From Raphanus sativus (Eukaryota; Streptophyta; Magnoliopsida; Brassicales; Brassicaceae), in contig NC_079513.1 in the NCBI RefSeq assembly GCF_000801105.2, positions 23,218,273-23,282,272 on the forward strand: a DNA stretch of 64,000 bases, written 5' to 3'. The position numbers and the translations under genes are program-made. The notes beneath the pieces were generated by a model. The model made no database searches. It was given only the letters and a program-made list of their open reading frames with translations, and had not been told where the DNA came from. Of the stretch, positions 34,995 through 47,900 are shown one piece after another. Position 1 is the first letter of the stretch. Every line of letters begins with the position of its first letter.

Positions 34995-35740
34995 CCTGAA
35001 TGTTTAGTTTCTTGTGTAGTTTGCTGTGTTTTCGAGATGTTAACTTATTTCATAATTTCTTTCAGATGTTTTAACTTATTTCTAATTTTAATCTTTAGTT
35101 TGCTGTGTTTTTATCTTTACTATTTTTTATTTACCTCTAATTTATTCATACAAACAAAGCACACTACAGATACACAAGCAAACGACATTGTTTTCTTTAG
35201 CCTAAATACTACCACACAACAGACATACCAGCAAGCAACATTCAGAGATAAATGATTTCACTTCTAACCGATATTTCATTCCTGAATTCTAACCGATAAC
35301 CTATATTTCATTCCTCACTTCCAAGCGCTATCTATGTTTGGTTAAGGGACTTACATGTTGTTCCAATGCTAAAGGTTGTTTCTGAATCCAAGCGCCTGTT
35401 ATGTTTTGTTTTGTGACTTCCAAGCGGTAGCTATGTTTCATTCCTCAATGTCCTTTCTCAAACTTATAATGTTGTTTCCAGCATCTCCTGAATAATAAGA
35501 GAGTTAAATAAGAACACAGTTGTAAAGGTAATCACACAAGAGTACATATTTATAAATACTTAACTTTTAAATATGTAAATGGCTAAATGGCATTGCTGTC
35601 GGGCGTTCAAAACCTGAGCAAATAGTTTACCTATGTGGAACAATGATGGAAACTAATCTCAAATTAATGAAAAGTATAAACCAAAAGGAAAAAAAAAACA
35701 ACAACATACTTCAGAAACATGACCTTTTCTTTTCAGATGC
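34995..35740. other. Non-coding Helitron internal region
   Basis: 3' flank of the RepHel gene, with several related CCGATA / CCAAGCG(C/G)TA words at about 35265-35440. No gene seen. Confidence 0.4.
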
Positions 35741-35743
35741 AGT

Positions 35744-36380
35744 GAGCTATTGGTTGATCAGTTTCTCCAGTCCTTTGATTATAGCTTGCATTTCCTCAGC
35801 CAACGACTTCAATTGTATCTGAATCGACAGGACACTGAAATTATGAGCCAATTACAAGTAAAAAGTAGATGACCTATAAAGCACAGAATGCGAACCTTTG
35901 AAGAATACTTTTCAAGACTCTCAATATCCTTAGGGAAGTCCAGCAGATCTGATCCCTTTCAAGCAAGGAACTAGACAAAAGAAAGAAGAGAGTCAAACCA
36001 AACTACCCTCAACAGAATCTAGAGGCTGCCTTTTATTGAGATTGTACTTTACCTTGCAAAGATAGTGCATGAGAGTCATCTTCCTGTTAGCAGCATGTAT
36101 ATCGCTTAGTTTTGATAAACTGTCCAACTTGAATCCCACTGCAGCGCCTGCAGAAAGCAGAACAAGGGTATTATCAAACCAATTCAGATATGTGTTCAGA
36201 CAAAACATATACATGACGTAGCCAAAACAAAGTCACCATTCTTGGATCAAAGCCAACATTAAAACAGAGAAATTTTAATACTCACCCCTCGCAGTTCCTT
36301 GGTTCAATGTGTTCCCCAGGTAAAGAATCTTTTTCATAATTTCTTTTAGCTTTGGTGAAGTACGGACCTGATGAACAAAG
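35744..36380 (-). pseudogene. Formin FH2 gene fragment captured by Helitron 2
   Basis: Minus-strand pieces in correct order are KLKEIMKKILYLGNTLNQGT (about 36290-36360), AAVGFKLDSLSKLSDIHAAN then RKMTLMHYLCK (about 36054-36149), SDLLDFPKDIESLEKYSSK (about 35897-35955) and IQLKSLAEEMQAIIKGLEKL (about 35752-35821, ending in a stop). These match the C-terminal half of the actin-nucleating FH2 domain of plant class II formins (FH13/14/18/20 group). Introns between them keep GT/AG borders, so genomic DNA rather than a transcript was captured. The N-terminal FH2 half and the dimerising lasso are missing. Confidence 0.8.
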
Positions 36381-36696
36381 AAACGAGGAGAAAAAAGTAT
36401 AAGAAAGAGACATGACTACACAAATATCATAATAATTAAAAAAAAAATCAAAAATCAAAAAGAGCTACCAAGGAATCGAGATTACCCAATTCTCAATAGA
36501 TGTTTGCGATCTGTTAAAATCCCTTTCCAGCTAAAGATTTGAAGTTCTTCTCCAACAAAACATCTTAAACAAACACGATCTCTTCGTCTTCTTCTACCAT
36601 TCATGTAAAAGATCTACTGTCAGAACCTTTTATAATCATTATACACTGATTCCGAATGAAACTTTTTCAGAAAAAAAATGACAGGAACAAAGTGAA

Positions 36697-36879
36697 TTAC
36701 CTGAAGAAAGGTGTGAACTTTATGATCTCAGGAATCAAGAAAACCCAATGGAATAAAATGAAAGTCTTGGTGAGATCAGCTCTTCGATCCCAAAAGTCCT
36801 TAAACACATCATCAACAGCGCGAGCCTCCATATTCTTCAGCTTCACTAAGATAATCGGAAGAAACAGCGGATTCGTCAC
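36697..36879 (-). pseudogene. Unrecognised coding-like fragment in Helitron 2
   Basis: An open minus-strand segment reads PLFLPIILVKLKNMEARAVD, then DVFKDFWDRRADLTKTFILF. The composition looks protein-like (amphipathic, no low complexity). I do not recognise the family. It lies upstream of the formin fragments on the same strand and may belong to the same or another captured gene. Confidence 0.35.
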
Positions 36880-37059
36880 ATCTGAAATGTAATAGATTTT
36901 AAAAAGTTACAATTTTTCAGATTCCAGCTCAAACTAAGATTACATGCAAACAAAATATTACTCTGATGATGAATGTATAATAAAAAAAATGCATGTACCT
37001 GAATCGGGATCTTATAATAGAGAAACAAGATCTGTCTGTGGTCGGAATAAAGAAACAAT

Positions 37060-37275
37060 ATCGTTGGTGGTCAGATTGATGAATAAAGAGAGAAGATCGA
37101 AAGGTGGTAATAGAGAGAGGGTGAGACAAGATCGTCGGTGGTAATAGAGAGAGGGAAAGACAAGATCTTAGTTGGTCTGATTGATGATTAAAGAAAGAAA
37201 ATCGTCGGTGGTAATAGAGAGAGGGAGAGACAAGATGGCGGTGGTAATAGAGAGAGGGAGAGAGAACGACAACTT
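37060..37275 (+). repeat. GGTGGTAATAGAGAGAGGG tandem repeat
   Basis: Four to five copies of a purine-rich unit (TCGTCGGTGGTAATAGAGAG and the following AGGGAGAGACAAGA), with one diverged spacer. It is inside Helitron 2. Confidence 0.65.
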
Positions 37276-38202
37276 TTCAGCTGAATCTTTGTAAAAGATT
37301 TAGTTTATCTCTAAAGTGTTTGTGGTCGGAAATCATTATCGAATTGGGCCTTGGGTAAATAATAGAACTGGTACATATTGGGTTTAATCTGGGCTTTTAC
37401 AGAAATATTGAACCAAAATTTGACAAACCCATTATTAATAGTATTGATCATATCATTATAACTTAACAAAAAACATATAATTACATGTCTATATATTTAT
37501 CGACAGATTATTATAGAAAATAGTTGGTTTTGAATTTTTCTTTTGCTATTTCCTTTTTTTGGCAAAAGTCTAAATATAAACTAATAATTTCCTAATTTTT
37601 CTCATTCAACTTTTAACCTACATTTTTTCTAAATTGTTACCTATTTTCTTCATCTTCTATAAATTATGAAAACTCTCTTTCGAGTATTCAAAAACCACAT
37701 GATACTTAAAACTTTAAATGATATTATATTCATTTCTCTTATGGGTATGTCTCAACAAAGAAGGCAAATCAAACTTCGCAATATCAAGATTGGATGGAAA
37801 TTAATAATAAGAACAAAGAGAAAATAATTAGTAAGCATGAAAATAACTCCAATACAAGCGAATTGTTTTATCTGCATTTGCTTTTAAACAAGAGCAAAAC
37901 ATCGACCAGCTACACAGATTTACAAACTATTAATGGAGTTTTGTATCCTATTTTTGAAGATGCTTATAATGTTCTTTTTATTTGAACTACTGTTTTATCT
38001 TTATGGGTTTTTCAATTCCTTTTTTATTAAGCTCTTTATGTATGTTCTACTTTCGATTTTATGCATGCTTCCGTATTGGTAAATTCAAACATATGATTTA
38101 AATAACACAAATATAAAAATTAAAATTGTTCACCGACACATATATGATTGAAATAACAGAAACAAAATTAAAATTGTTGAAGAACTTAAAACAAAAAAAT
38201 AT

Positions 38203-38233
38203 ACCCGCCCTTGAAGGGCGGGTCAAAATCTAG
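38203..38233 (+). other. Helitron 2 3' terminus: hairpin and CTAG
   Basis: The stem ACCCGCCCTT/AAGGGCGGGT ends ten bases before the terminal CTAG. This is the termination signal of Helitron rolling-circle transfer. The same palindrome type occurs at 16799-16820 and 55347-55368. Confidence 0.85.
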
Positions 38234-39689
38234 TTAATTTCATTAAAAAGTGTTATGATGCATAGTTAATTGATGAAGCATGTAATGGTCTCATACTATT
38301 GTGCGTTTCTTATGTTTGTCTTACGGTTATTCAGGTTGAAGGAAAGACTGTAAAGGCTCAGATATGGGACACTGCAGGGCAAGAGCGGTACAGAGTCATC
38401 ACAAGCGCTTATTACAGAGCTGCATTAGGTGGATTTCTTGTCTATGACATCACCAAAAGACAGACTTTTGACAATGCATTAAGGTGGCTACGCGAACTAA
38501 GAGACCATGCGGATTCCAACATTGTGATCATGATGGCTGGTAACAAATCCGATCTAAATCACTTGAGATCGGTTGCTGAGGTAGACGATCAGAATCTAGC
38601 AGAGGCAGAAGGTCTTTCTTTTTTGGAGACGTCTGCTCTTGAGTCTTGAAGCTACAAATGTTGAGAAAGCATTTCAAACCGTGTTAACATGAATTTACCC
38701 ACATCATCAGCAAGAAAGTTTTGGCAGCTCAAGAAGCAGCGGCTGCTAACTTCTCGATTTCAGGGCAAGGAACAACGATTAACGTTGCTGCTCTACTTAA
38801 TAACCTCCTGAAAGCTTTCTATAAATTTGTTTTGTTTTGCCTAATCTTCTAGCCTTCTCTCTCTCTTTTCTTTTCATTTTTTTTGCTAATAAAATGTAAC
38901 GATGCAATAGCATGTAGAATACTACTCTTCAGTTACTCGTCTTACCATCTTTGATGGGGTTTGTGTTCAGAAAATAAAGATGGGGTTTGTGTTCAGAAAA
39001 TTGAGAACTAAACAAAAAAGGAACAAAAGCCTGTTAGTATATCTCCTTATTTGTTTTTCATAAGTAGTATTCCGATTATAAAAGGACTAGATCATAAAAT
39101 TATTATCTAAGAATGTTTTGGACAATTTAAGAACAATGATGATATATTTATGTAACACTTTTTTTAGAATATATTGAGCTATCCAAAGTTTTATAGGTGT
39201 AAGATGACTTCAAAACAGTAAAAAACAAGAAAATTTAGTGGAGTTTGGTTTACCTTTATGCACATTTCATTTATTTATTTATTTATTTCCTATAATCCCC
39301 TTATACATCTGCATGATATTTTTTGGAGTAGAATTTTTTTTTTCAAAATAATGGAAACACAAATAAATTTCAATAAAGACCACAGAGAATATAAAAATTA
39401 ACATATGTGTAGCGTTAGATTCTTAATATTACGAACGTTTATCTCTTTAACTAAAAACCAATTAAACTAACGTTATTATTTTTCTAATAAATAACTGATG
39501 ATTAAATTTGAGGGAAAAAACACAAACAAACCAATAAACTCATAAATTCATTTGATCAAATATATTACCAGAAACGATGAAAAAATGCAATAAGTAATGC
39601 TAGACCTAGACAATATTCAACCAAAACAAAGTAATATTTATTACTACAGTGAAAATAATATTTCATTTTTTATCAAGTGAAAAATAATA
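38234..39689 (+). repeat. Arm B of second inverted duplication (contig 2)
   Basis: Near-identical in reverse to 59186-60464. It covers Rab pseudogene exon 2 and its 3' flank. The left limit is the Helitron 2 end. The right limit (39689/39690) is exactly where a different Helitron starts in the other copy (59185). Confidence 0.85.
38335..38870 (+). pseudogene. RABA2-type Rab GTPase exon 2, broken
   Basis: After a TTCAG acceptor the frame reads [57 protein letters not shown] and [10 protein letters not shown]. This closely matches Arabidopsis RABA2d and keeps the switch [13 protein letters not shown] and ETSA nucleotide-binding motifs. A 7-base duplication (CTTGAGTCTTGAAG, about 38637-38650) shifts the frame and stops the protein. 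Further on, the remnant AAANFSISGQGTTINV runs into LLNNLLKAF instead of the Cys-Cys prenylation tail. Helitron 2 has inserted in the intron just upstream, separating it from exon 1. Alternative: a Rab still functional in another haplotype; this copy cannot be. Confidence 0.85.
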
Positions 39690-40145
39690 TTTCCACTAAA
39701 AGAAAATCATAAGTGATGTGCAAAGAGTGAGGGGACCAGCAAAATCCATACAAAAACGGAAGAACACGAGCAGAGACAGATGATTATGACATTAGGCAGA
39801 GGAGTTGCATTATTAAGCCATTATCATTGTAGTATATTATCTTAATTTTGAAATTAAAAAAAAAAGTAAAATAAAAATAAATAATTAACCAAAGGAAAAA
39901 GGAAGTGAAAACCACTAACCTTCGATAAACTCACCCATCACACAGATATTCGTTGGAAATAAGAAAAAAGAAAAAAAAAAGTAAACTTGGAGGAAACAAA
40001 GGCGAAAACTTTTATGGTCCAAAGATCGAGACACAGATCATCATCTTCTTTTTTGGCTATCTGCGCGATCGATTACTGTCCGAAAGGTTGAAACTTTTTG
40101 TTGTGTAGACAGAAGGGTGTTGTTTTGGATCGTGTTCTCTTTTGA
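38871..40145. other. Intergenic region upstream of TOPP2-like gene
   Basis: AT-rich. Part of it (to 39689) matches the other Rab copy. No gene seen. The stretch 39900-40145 is probably the TOPP2-like leader and promoter. Confidence 0.5.
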
Positions 40146-41522
<1,377 letters not shown>

Positions 41523-43026
41523 TCGAAAAGAGGTAGTTTCACTTCTGTTTTAGGCCTTTGAAATTCTCAGATTGCAATACATAAATAGTTGAAGATTCAA
41601 TTGCTTTGGTCTCTGTGTTAAAACTTTATGATTCTCAGATTCGATCACTCACTTTAGACTTCTTTGATTTTGTGTTTTGCAGTTAGAACCTGGCGGGAGA
41701 GAGACATTTGAAGCTCCCTGAGACTTTGTTCAGAGGCCAAAAAAAAAGAAAGTCTAAATGTTATATTATCATCATCTTATTTGAACTCTTACCATTTCTC
41801 TTCTTAAACCTTTTATGTTCTTATGATCTTCTTCTTCTCAGACTCATTATTAGACAGTAACAAAATAATGTCTGCAAATTTTTTATTATTCATCAACAAA
41901 ATTCTCAGTGGTATATACACTACTATACTCTCGTCTCTCACACTCAGTCACTTAAAAGGAATAATCGGTTTCATGGATGCTGAACTGAGTCAAAGCCTAA
42001 CTGAGAAACAGACTCTCTGTTTAGTTGTGCTTGTAGCTGCAAATTTCTTGAATATCAGAGAAGATTTAGCTGGACTAATTTAGGTATCAAATTCATAGAG
42101 GTCTTCTGAAAACTTTAACAAGATGTTATAAATATTGAAGGATAATTTATTAAATATACATATAATTCAAATTTAATAAGGTATTCATAAACATATATTC
42201 ATAGATACACATTTAATAATGTATTTCAAAATTCACATTTAGATATTATACATATTTTATATTTATCAATATCTTCCTAAATTTTATGAAGATACTAATA
42301 CTTATTCAGGAAATTCTTCATTAACTCAAATTTGGAAATATATCATATACATTCAAGTAGATCTTTCTATATTTAAATTCAGAAAGATATCATATATATA
42401 TTTAAGAAAGTTTTCCTATTTTAAAATTAAAAATAAAAAAGGGTTTCTAAAAAAATTTCTGAAGAAATAAAAATAAAAATTATTCTAGAAAATTTTCGAA
42501 AAGAAAATTTGAATTTTTTTTCAAAAATAAGAATTTATAAATTTTATTAAAAATATTTGTTTAAATATTTATTTATTTTCATATATCTATAGAGTATGAG
42601 TATAATTGTCATTTAACTATTCAATAAAACCTATTTGATCGTTTTGACCCTTAATAACTAACTTTGTGATGATTTTTTAAAAATGTTAGTCTAGAGTATT
42701 TTTCAATAAACAATACATAACTGAATCAAAATATTAATTTTAATTAAGACACATAAACACAAGTAATAGAAAAACTTATGTAATAAAAACTTAAAAATCT
42801 ACAGCATTAAACCATATTCAATTTGTTTAACAGAATAAAAACTTAATCGGTATGATCACGCCGATCGTGATCGTAGTCCAATTTAAAAAACTACAGTTTT
42901 TAATCTTCTTTCTTGATATTCACTACAGCAACATAAATTATTATTGTTTGAAATTTGCAAGGGAGGGAGTGCAATTCCAACAACATGCTGTTTTCCTTTC
43001 TTTAAAAAAAACTTTGTTATGCAAAA
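41523..43026. other. TOPP2-like 3' flank and intergenic region
   Basis: AGAG-GTAGTTTC at about 41533 and TTTGCAG-TTAGAACC at about 41683 suggest a 3'-UTR intron. The rest is very AT-rich. Nothing coding is seen. The region ends at 43026, where homology with contig 1 begins (empty site for Helitron 1). Confidence 0.5.
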
Positions 43027-43202
43027 TATGGAAAAGAAAGAAAAAAAAGAAATATTTTGTTTTTAATCTGGGCCGTTAATCCGACGGTTGAGTAAAATCA
43101 ACCTTCTGCTAGGTAGGTGCGTTGGGGTCTATAAATATGACATGAACGTAGCTCTCACAGACAGAAGCGAGAGGAGAGCGACAAAAAAAGAAGCGACGAG
43201 AG

Positions 43203-44249
43203 ATGTTCTTCCACATAGTTTTGGAACGGAACATGCAGTTACATCCACGCTTCTTTGGTCAGAACCTTCGTGAAAACCTCGTCTCTAACCTCGTGAAAGA
43301 TGTTGAGGGCACTAACAGGTTTTCCTTCAACACTTCTCTAGGGCTCGGCTTAGTTTTCTCGAAACCCCAACTTCTCTCTTGTTCAATTCCAGTAAAGATT
43401 TTGTTTAAACTACTTTATAGTCAATTACAAAGTCCTCCTATTGATGACAGTGGCCGACATGGGTTTGTACTAGCGGTAACTGGAATAGAAAGCATAGGAA
43501 AAGGATTGATCCGAGACGGGACTTGTTTCGTCACCTTCCCTGTTAAGTACCGATGCGTTGTTTCCAAACCTTTCAAAGGCGAGGTTTTGGAAGCTGTTGT
43601 AACTAAGGTCATGCAGGTAATATACAGTTTCTCTCATTATATTGTCTTTAGTGGCAATCAACAAGTTTCCTAACAAATGTTACTTACAGCACGGATTCTT
43701 CGCCGAAGCTGGCCCTCTTCAGCTTTTTGTCTCCAATCATGTAAGAAGCTTTAACATCATGCCTCTTTTCGTTTTGGGTTTCTATGTGCTTTACTCGTCT
43801 TCTCCTCTTTTCAATCAACACAGGAGATGGAAGATTGTATGGAGTATCAGGCTGGTGACATGCCTAATTACACATCATCAGATGGATCAGTGTGTTTTCT
43901 TTTCTCTGTTTTCTTTCTTTCACCCAGTATATATATTCCCATCTCTGTTCAAGAAAACCTTATATATTCGTCCAAAAAAAAAAACCTTATATATTCCAAT
44001 GTCTTCCTACAGGTTAGAATCCAGAAAGAATGTGAAGTGTTACTAAAGATCACTGCCGTCAGTGTCGTTGCCTCTGAAATCGTGCGCACCATATTCCATG
44101 ACTCTATTCACAATGCAACTTAAATTATTAGTTTTTTTTGTGGCTTTTAATCTTAATTCAATTTTTTTTTACATTTGTCTTTGGTTTTGCAGTTCTGTTT
44201 GGGTAGCATCAAAGGAGAATTTTTGGGGCTCCTAAACGTTCGTGCATAA
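43203..44249 (+). CDS. NRPB7: NRPB7-like DNA-directed RNA polymerase subunit, intact
   Basis: Six exons (43203-43318, 43451-43616, 43690-43740, 43824-43889, 44013-44081, 44193-44249) encode 174 residues; Arabidopsis NRPB7 has 176. Motifs are MFFHIVLERNMQLHPRFFG, GKGLIRDGTCFVTFPVKYRC, GFFAEAGP, MEYQAGDMPNYTSSDGS and FCLGSIKGEFLGLLN. RPB7 pairs with RPB4 in the stalk of RNA polymerase II and touches nascent RNA. The second half is more diverged from NRPB7 (LLKITAVSVVASEI where the family has LKIxGxxVDATxI), so it may be a fast-evolving duplicate. Its place next to a TOPP2-like gene fits the AT5G59180 locus. An in-frame start further upstream is ignored because family proteins begin at MFFHIV. 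Confidence 0.88.
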
Positions 44250-44937
44250 GAGAAACTCTCAGTTAAACTTCGATGTTACTTTATACATAAGATGACTTGC
44301 GATAAAAGTTGTATTGTAAGCTTTGATGTATCCGGAATAACTATTAGAACAGAGGATCTATTGGTTGTTGATTCAGAGTAATGGACAAGGCAAAACAATA
44401 ATATGAAGAAATTAAATGATTGAAAACGTTTTTATGGTAACTGAATGGTAAATTTGTTTTCATCAAGCATTTGAGCTTAGCTCATGCTAAGAGATGATTC
44501 AAAATTCAAATGTGATTTGAATCAACAAAAAAGAAGGTTCATTCTCATTTATATGTCCAACATAATCTAGTGATTTCTTCTGAGAACATAATCTAACGAG
44601 TGAAAAGATTATAGATTCAACACTGATATCTATCTATTACCAGTCTTTTCAAAGTCAAAGGTATTTTAAGTGCATGTTCGTTCTTGATGATATTATTCAA
44701 AACTGAAAGTTTTTTTAATCAATTTCTATGATTTAGGAAATGCAATTTTCATATACTCTTGACTAAGTCTAAAGAAATCTTTTCTTGATCAGAAAAAGAA
44801 GAAGAAGACATTATTCAAATATGTTCCTTCAATTCTGCATCGAGTTTATTGATTATAAGCTATCAAACACAAAGATAAAACGCAAACCATTTGAATTATG
44901 GTTTTTATGTTACAACAAAAATGTTTTATTTTACTTT
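44250..44937. other. Intergenic region between NRPB7-like and TNL (arm A')
   Basis: Mirror of 26483-27441 without the Stowaway MITE. No gene seen. Confidence 0.5.
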
Positions 44938-47900
44938 TCAGCTTCCATCAAAACGAGGGACCCAAACCGTTGGAGCAAGTAGCCCACATTCTCCAATCTC
45001 CCATTTATCATTGTGAACTTGAAACTCAAATAATAATTCACTGGAACTCACCTTATTATCAAATTCGAATACGTATAGATGCTCATTTAAACGTGGAGTG
45101 AACATGTACCGTAAAAGTGCAGGTAGAAGGTGGTAGTTTTTTGGTCTACACATAACACTGACACCATTCTGTTTCTCCTCGATACGAACAAACACTTCCA
45201 TCACGTTCCACTGACCATCCTCAACGTTATCCTTGTTAACCAACAAAACGCAAGCCTTGAATCTCAAGGACGTAGGGAAGCGCATACCATCTCCATTCAG
45301 TTTCACTGACAGGGAGCTCCCAGTGGCTCGGTAAGTGAAGTTTGGAGGCACTTTATGCCCCGGTAAGAGCGCAAATCTACAAGTTGGTGTCCTGATGATA
45401 AGGTCTCTTGCTTCTTGATTCAGATTGAAGCATTTAACAAAGTTCAGATCAATGAACTTTGTATTGTGAAAAGAGCAATCCAGTCTCTCTAGGGACTCAC
45501 AGTTCTCTGCATCAAGAAAGGCTATGGACTCTGGAAGCTCTGGGAGAGAGACTAGCTTTGTGCACCCCTTGATCACAAGTTTATGTAGACGTGACATATC
45601 CTTGATCCATAAAGCAATTTCTTGTATTCTTGCATCGGTTAAGTGCAACTCTGTGATGCAGTCAAAAACATGTGGGGATTCCCCAAGACTCTCACAGTAT
45701 GTCATATGCAAGTCATGCAGACGAGACCATGACTTGATTGATGAAGGCACTTGTTCTATTGCAGTTCCACTGACCCTTAGATACTTAATATTTGTGGAAA
45801 TCTCAGGAAAGCACTTCAACAGTGAGCAATCGGTGAGATCAAGTTCGTTGAGAGACTTCATGTTGATGTTGACCGGAAGAGCCTCAAGTTTTGAGCAACC
45901 TTGCAACCTCAACGTCAACAACTTATGAAGATTCCCAATAGAGGAAGGCAACCCCACCAAACTTGAGCATTTACTAAGATACAGTTTCTTGAGACTTGTG
46001 ATATTCCCAATAGAGAAAGGTAGCTCAACAAGACTTAAACACTCATTGAGATCCAAACTCTCAAGATTAGTGATATTCCCGATAGAGGAAGGGAGCTTAA
46101 CAAGGCTTGAGCAGTCATCAAGATACAAATTCTCAAGGCTAGTGATATATCCAATAGAGGAAGGGAGCTCCACGAGACTTGAGCACTCGGAAAGATACAA
46201 GTTCTTAAGATCAGTGATATTCCCAATAGAAGAAGGCAGCTCCACAAGACTAAAACACTCACTCAGATCCAAATTCTTGAGACTAGTGATATTCCCAATA
46301 GAAGAAGGGAGCTTCACTAAACTTGAGCATCCTCTGAGATTAAATTCTTTGATGTCAGTAGCGTTGCCACAGAAAGCAGGGAGCTCCACAAGACTTGAGC
46401 AACCACTAAAAATAAAATGCTTGAGACTCACGGCATCTCTAATGGAAAAAGGCAGCTCCACCAAACTTGAGCAGTTCTCAAGATCCAGTTTTCTGAGATT
46501 AGTTGCATTACCAATAGAGGAAGGGAGCTCAACTAGATGCTTGCATCCATTGAGGTTTAATTTCTCCAGAGCAGTGAAACATCCCATAGAAGAAGGAAGG
46601 TTCAAAAGAGTAGTACAACTCGTAAGATCCAAATCCTTGAGGTTTATAGCATTACCAATAGAGGATGGGAGCTCAACAAGATCTGAACACCCGTTGAAAT
46701 CCAGTCCCTCGAGATTAGTAGCATCCCCAATTGAAGAAGGGAGTTCAAGCAGACTTGAACAACCAGGAATCTTCAGCTTCTTTAGACTAGTGGCAGTTGA
46801 GAGATCAGGAAGCTCTTTCAAGTTAATGGAAAAACTCAAATCCATCCATTTGAGGTTTCTAATCGTCTATACAGAAAAAGAAAAGACAAAACACAAGAAG
46901 ACTTATTAGTGAACTCATCAAAGAAAACAGTATGGTAAAATCATAAATAAAGTATATTGTACAAACAAAAAACATTTATCATAGAATAACTAATAAAATT
47001 GATGTATACAAATAAAGTATATAAAAGAAATGATTACTTACGTGAGTTCCTTCCCACAGTTTCTCAAGCTCGCTGTCAGGCATGTTTAGTTCAACGAGGA
47101 ACTGTGGGCTAAAATTAGAAGGCAGACACTTCATAGGAAAATGTTCCCAATGCAGTAGTCTAACTTTTCTAGGTAGATAGTTCACACTTTGTGATAAGTA
47201 CGATATGGGTTGAATATAGTTACCATCGAGTCTTAAGAACTGAAGACTAGACATGCTTTCAAAAGCTTTGTCACTTCTATATAGCTCATCTGTGATCTCA
47301 GAGTACTTGAAATCTATGCCGACAACACTTCGAACACCCTGAAAAAGAATCCAAAGACACATATAAGTAAAGATGATCAGTTTTTATAAAATTTTGTAAG
47401 GGGCGACAAAAGTGAAAACTTACTAGTGTATCATTGTTCAGTACTTGGAATATATCTCTTGTATCAACTAAAAACTGACGTTGCCCAGGGTCATGAATAG
47501 ATTGTGTACGGACGATTTCTCTACCCAAATGTGCTAGCAAATTATGCATCCTTATATATCCCGAGCTGACTGATATAAGAGATTTCTCCGCTAAGACGTG
47601 AAGACCTTGTCTCACATCAAAGAAACTCTCTGCAAGATGCTCTTCCACTTTCTCAACCCATTCATTGTTGAAAAAGCAGGCTATATGAAGAAATAGATTT
47701 TTGTCTTCATAGCATAAAGCATCATAACTGAACTTTAAAATGCTTTCAATATCTCCGTCAAGGCTAATCTTCAACCTTGGTACTGCCTTGGTCCATTCCT
47801 CCTTGGACATTCCTTTGAAGTAAGATCCCATAACCCTTAGTCCCAAAGGGAGTTTACCGGAAAGTTCTATAACTTCCCAAGCAAGCTCCTCGAAGCTCTC

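Larger units (their letters stand above)
29642..38233 (+). mobile_element. Helitron 2, autonomous type, 5' end missing in gap
   Basis: It contains a Rep-helicase gene (30004-34994), formin gene fragments and a typical 3' terminus: palindrome 38203-38223, then CAAAATCTAG at 38224-38233, followed by host T. The second Rab copy shows the empty site (60464/60465, minus strand GATA joined to TTAATTT), which begins exactly with the sequence after CTAG here. The 5' end is not in this contig. It should not be assumed to be the one at 28652, whose empty site is different. Confidence 0.88.

Noticed and set aside
28652..38233. Single complete Helitron spanning the N gap
   Set aside because: The two ends have different empty target sites in this window, so they belong to different insertions.
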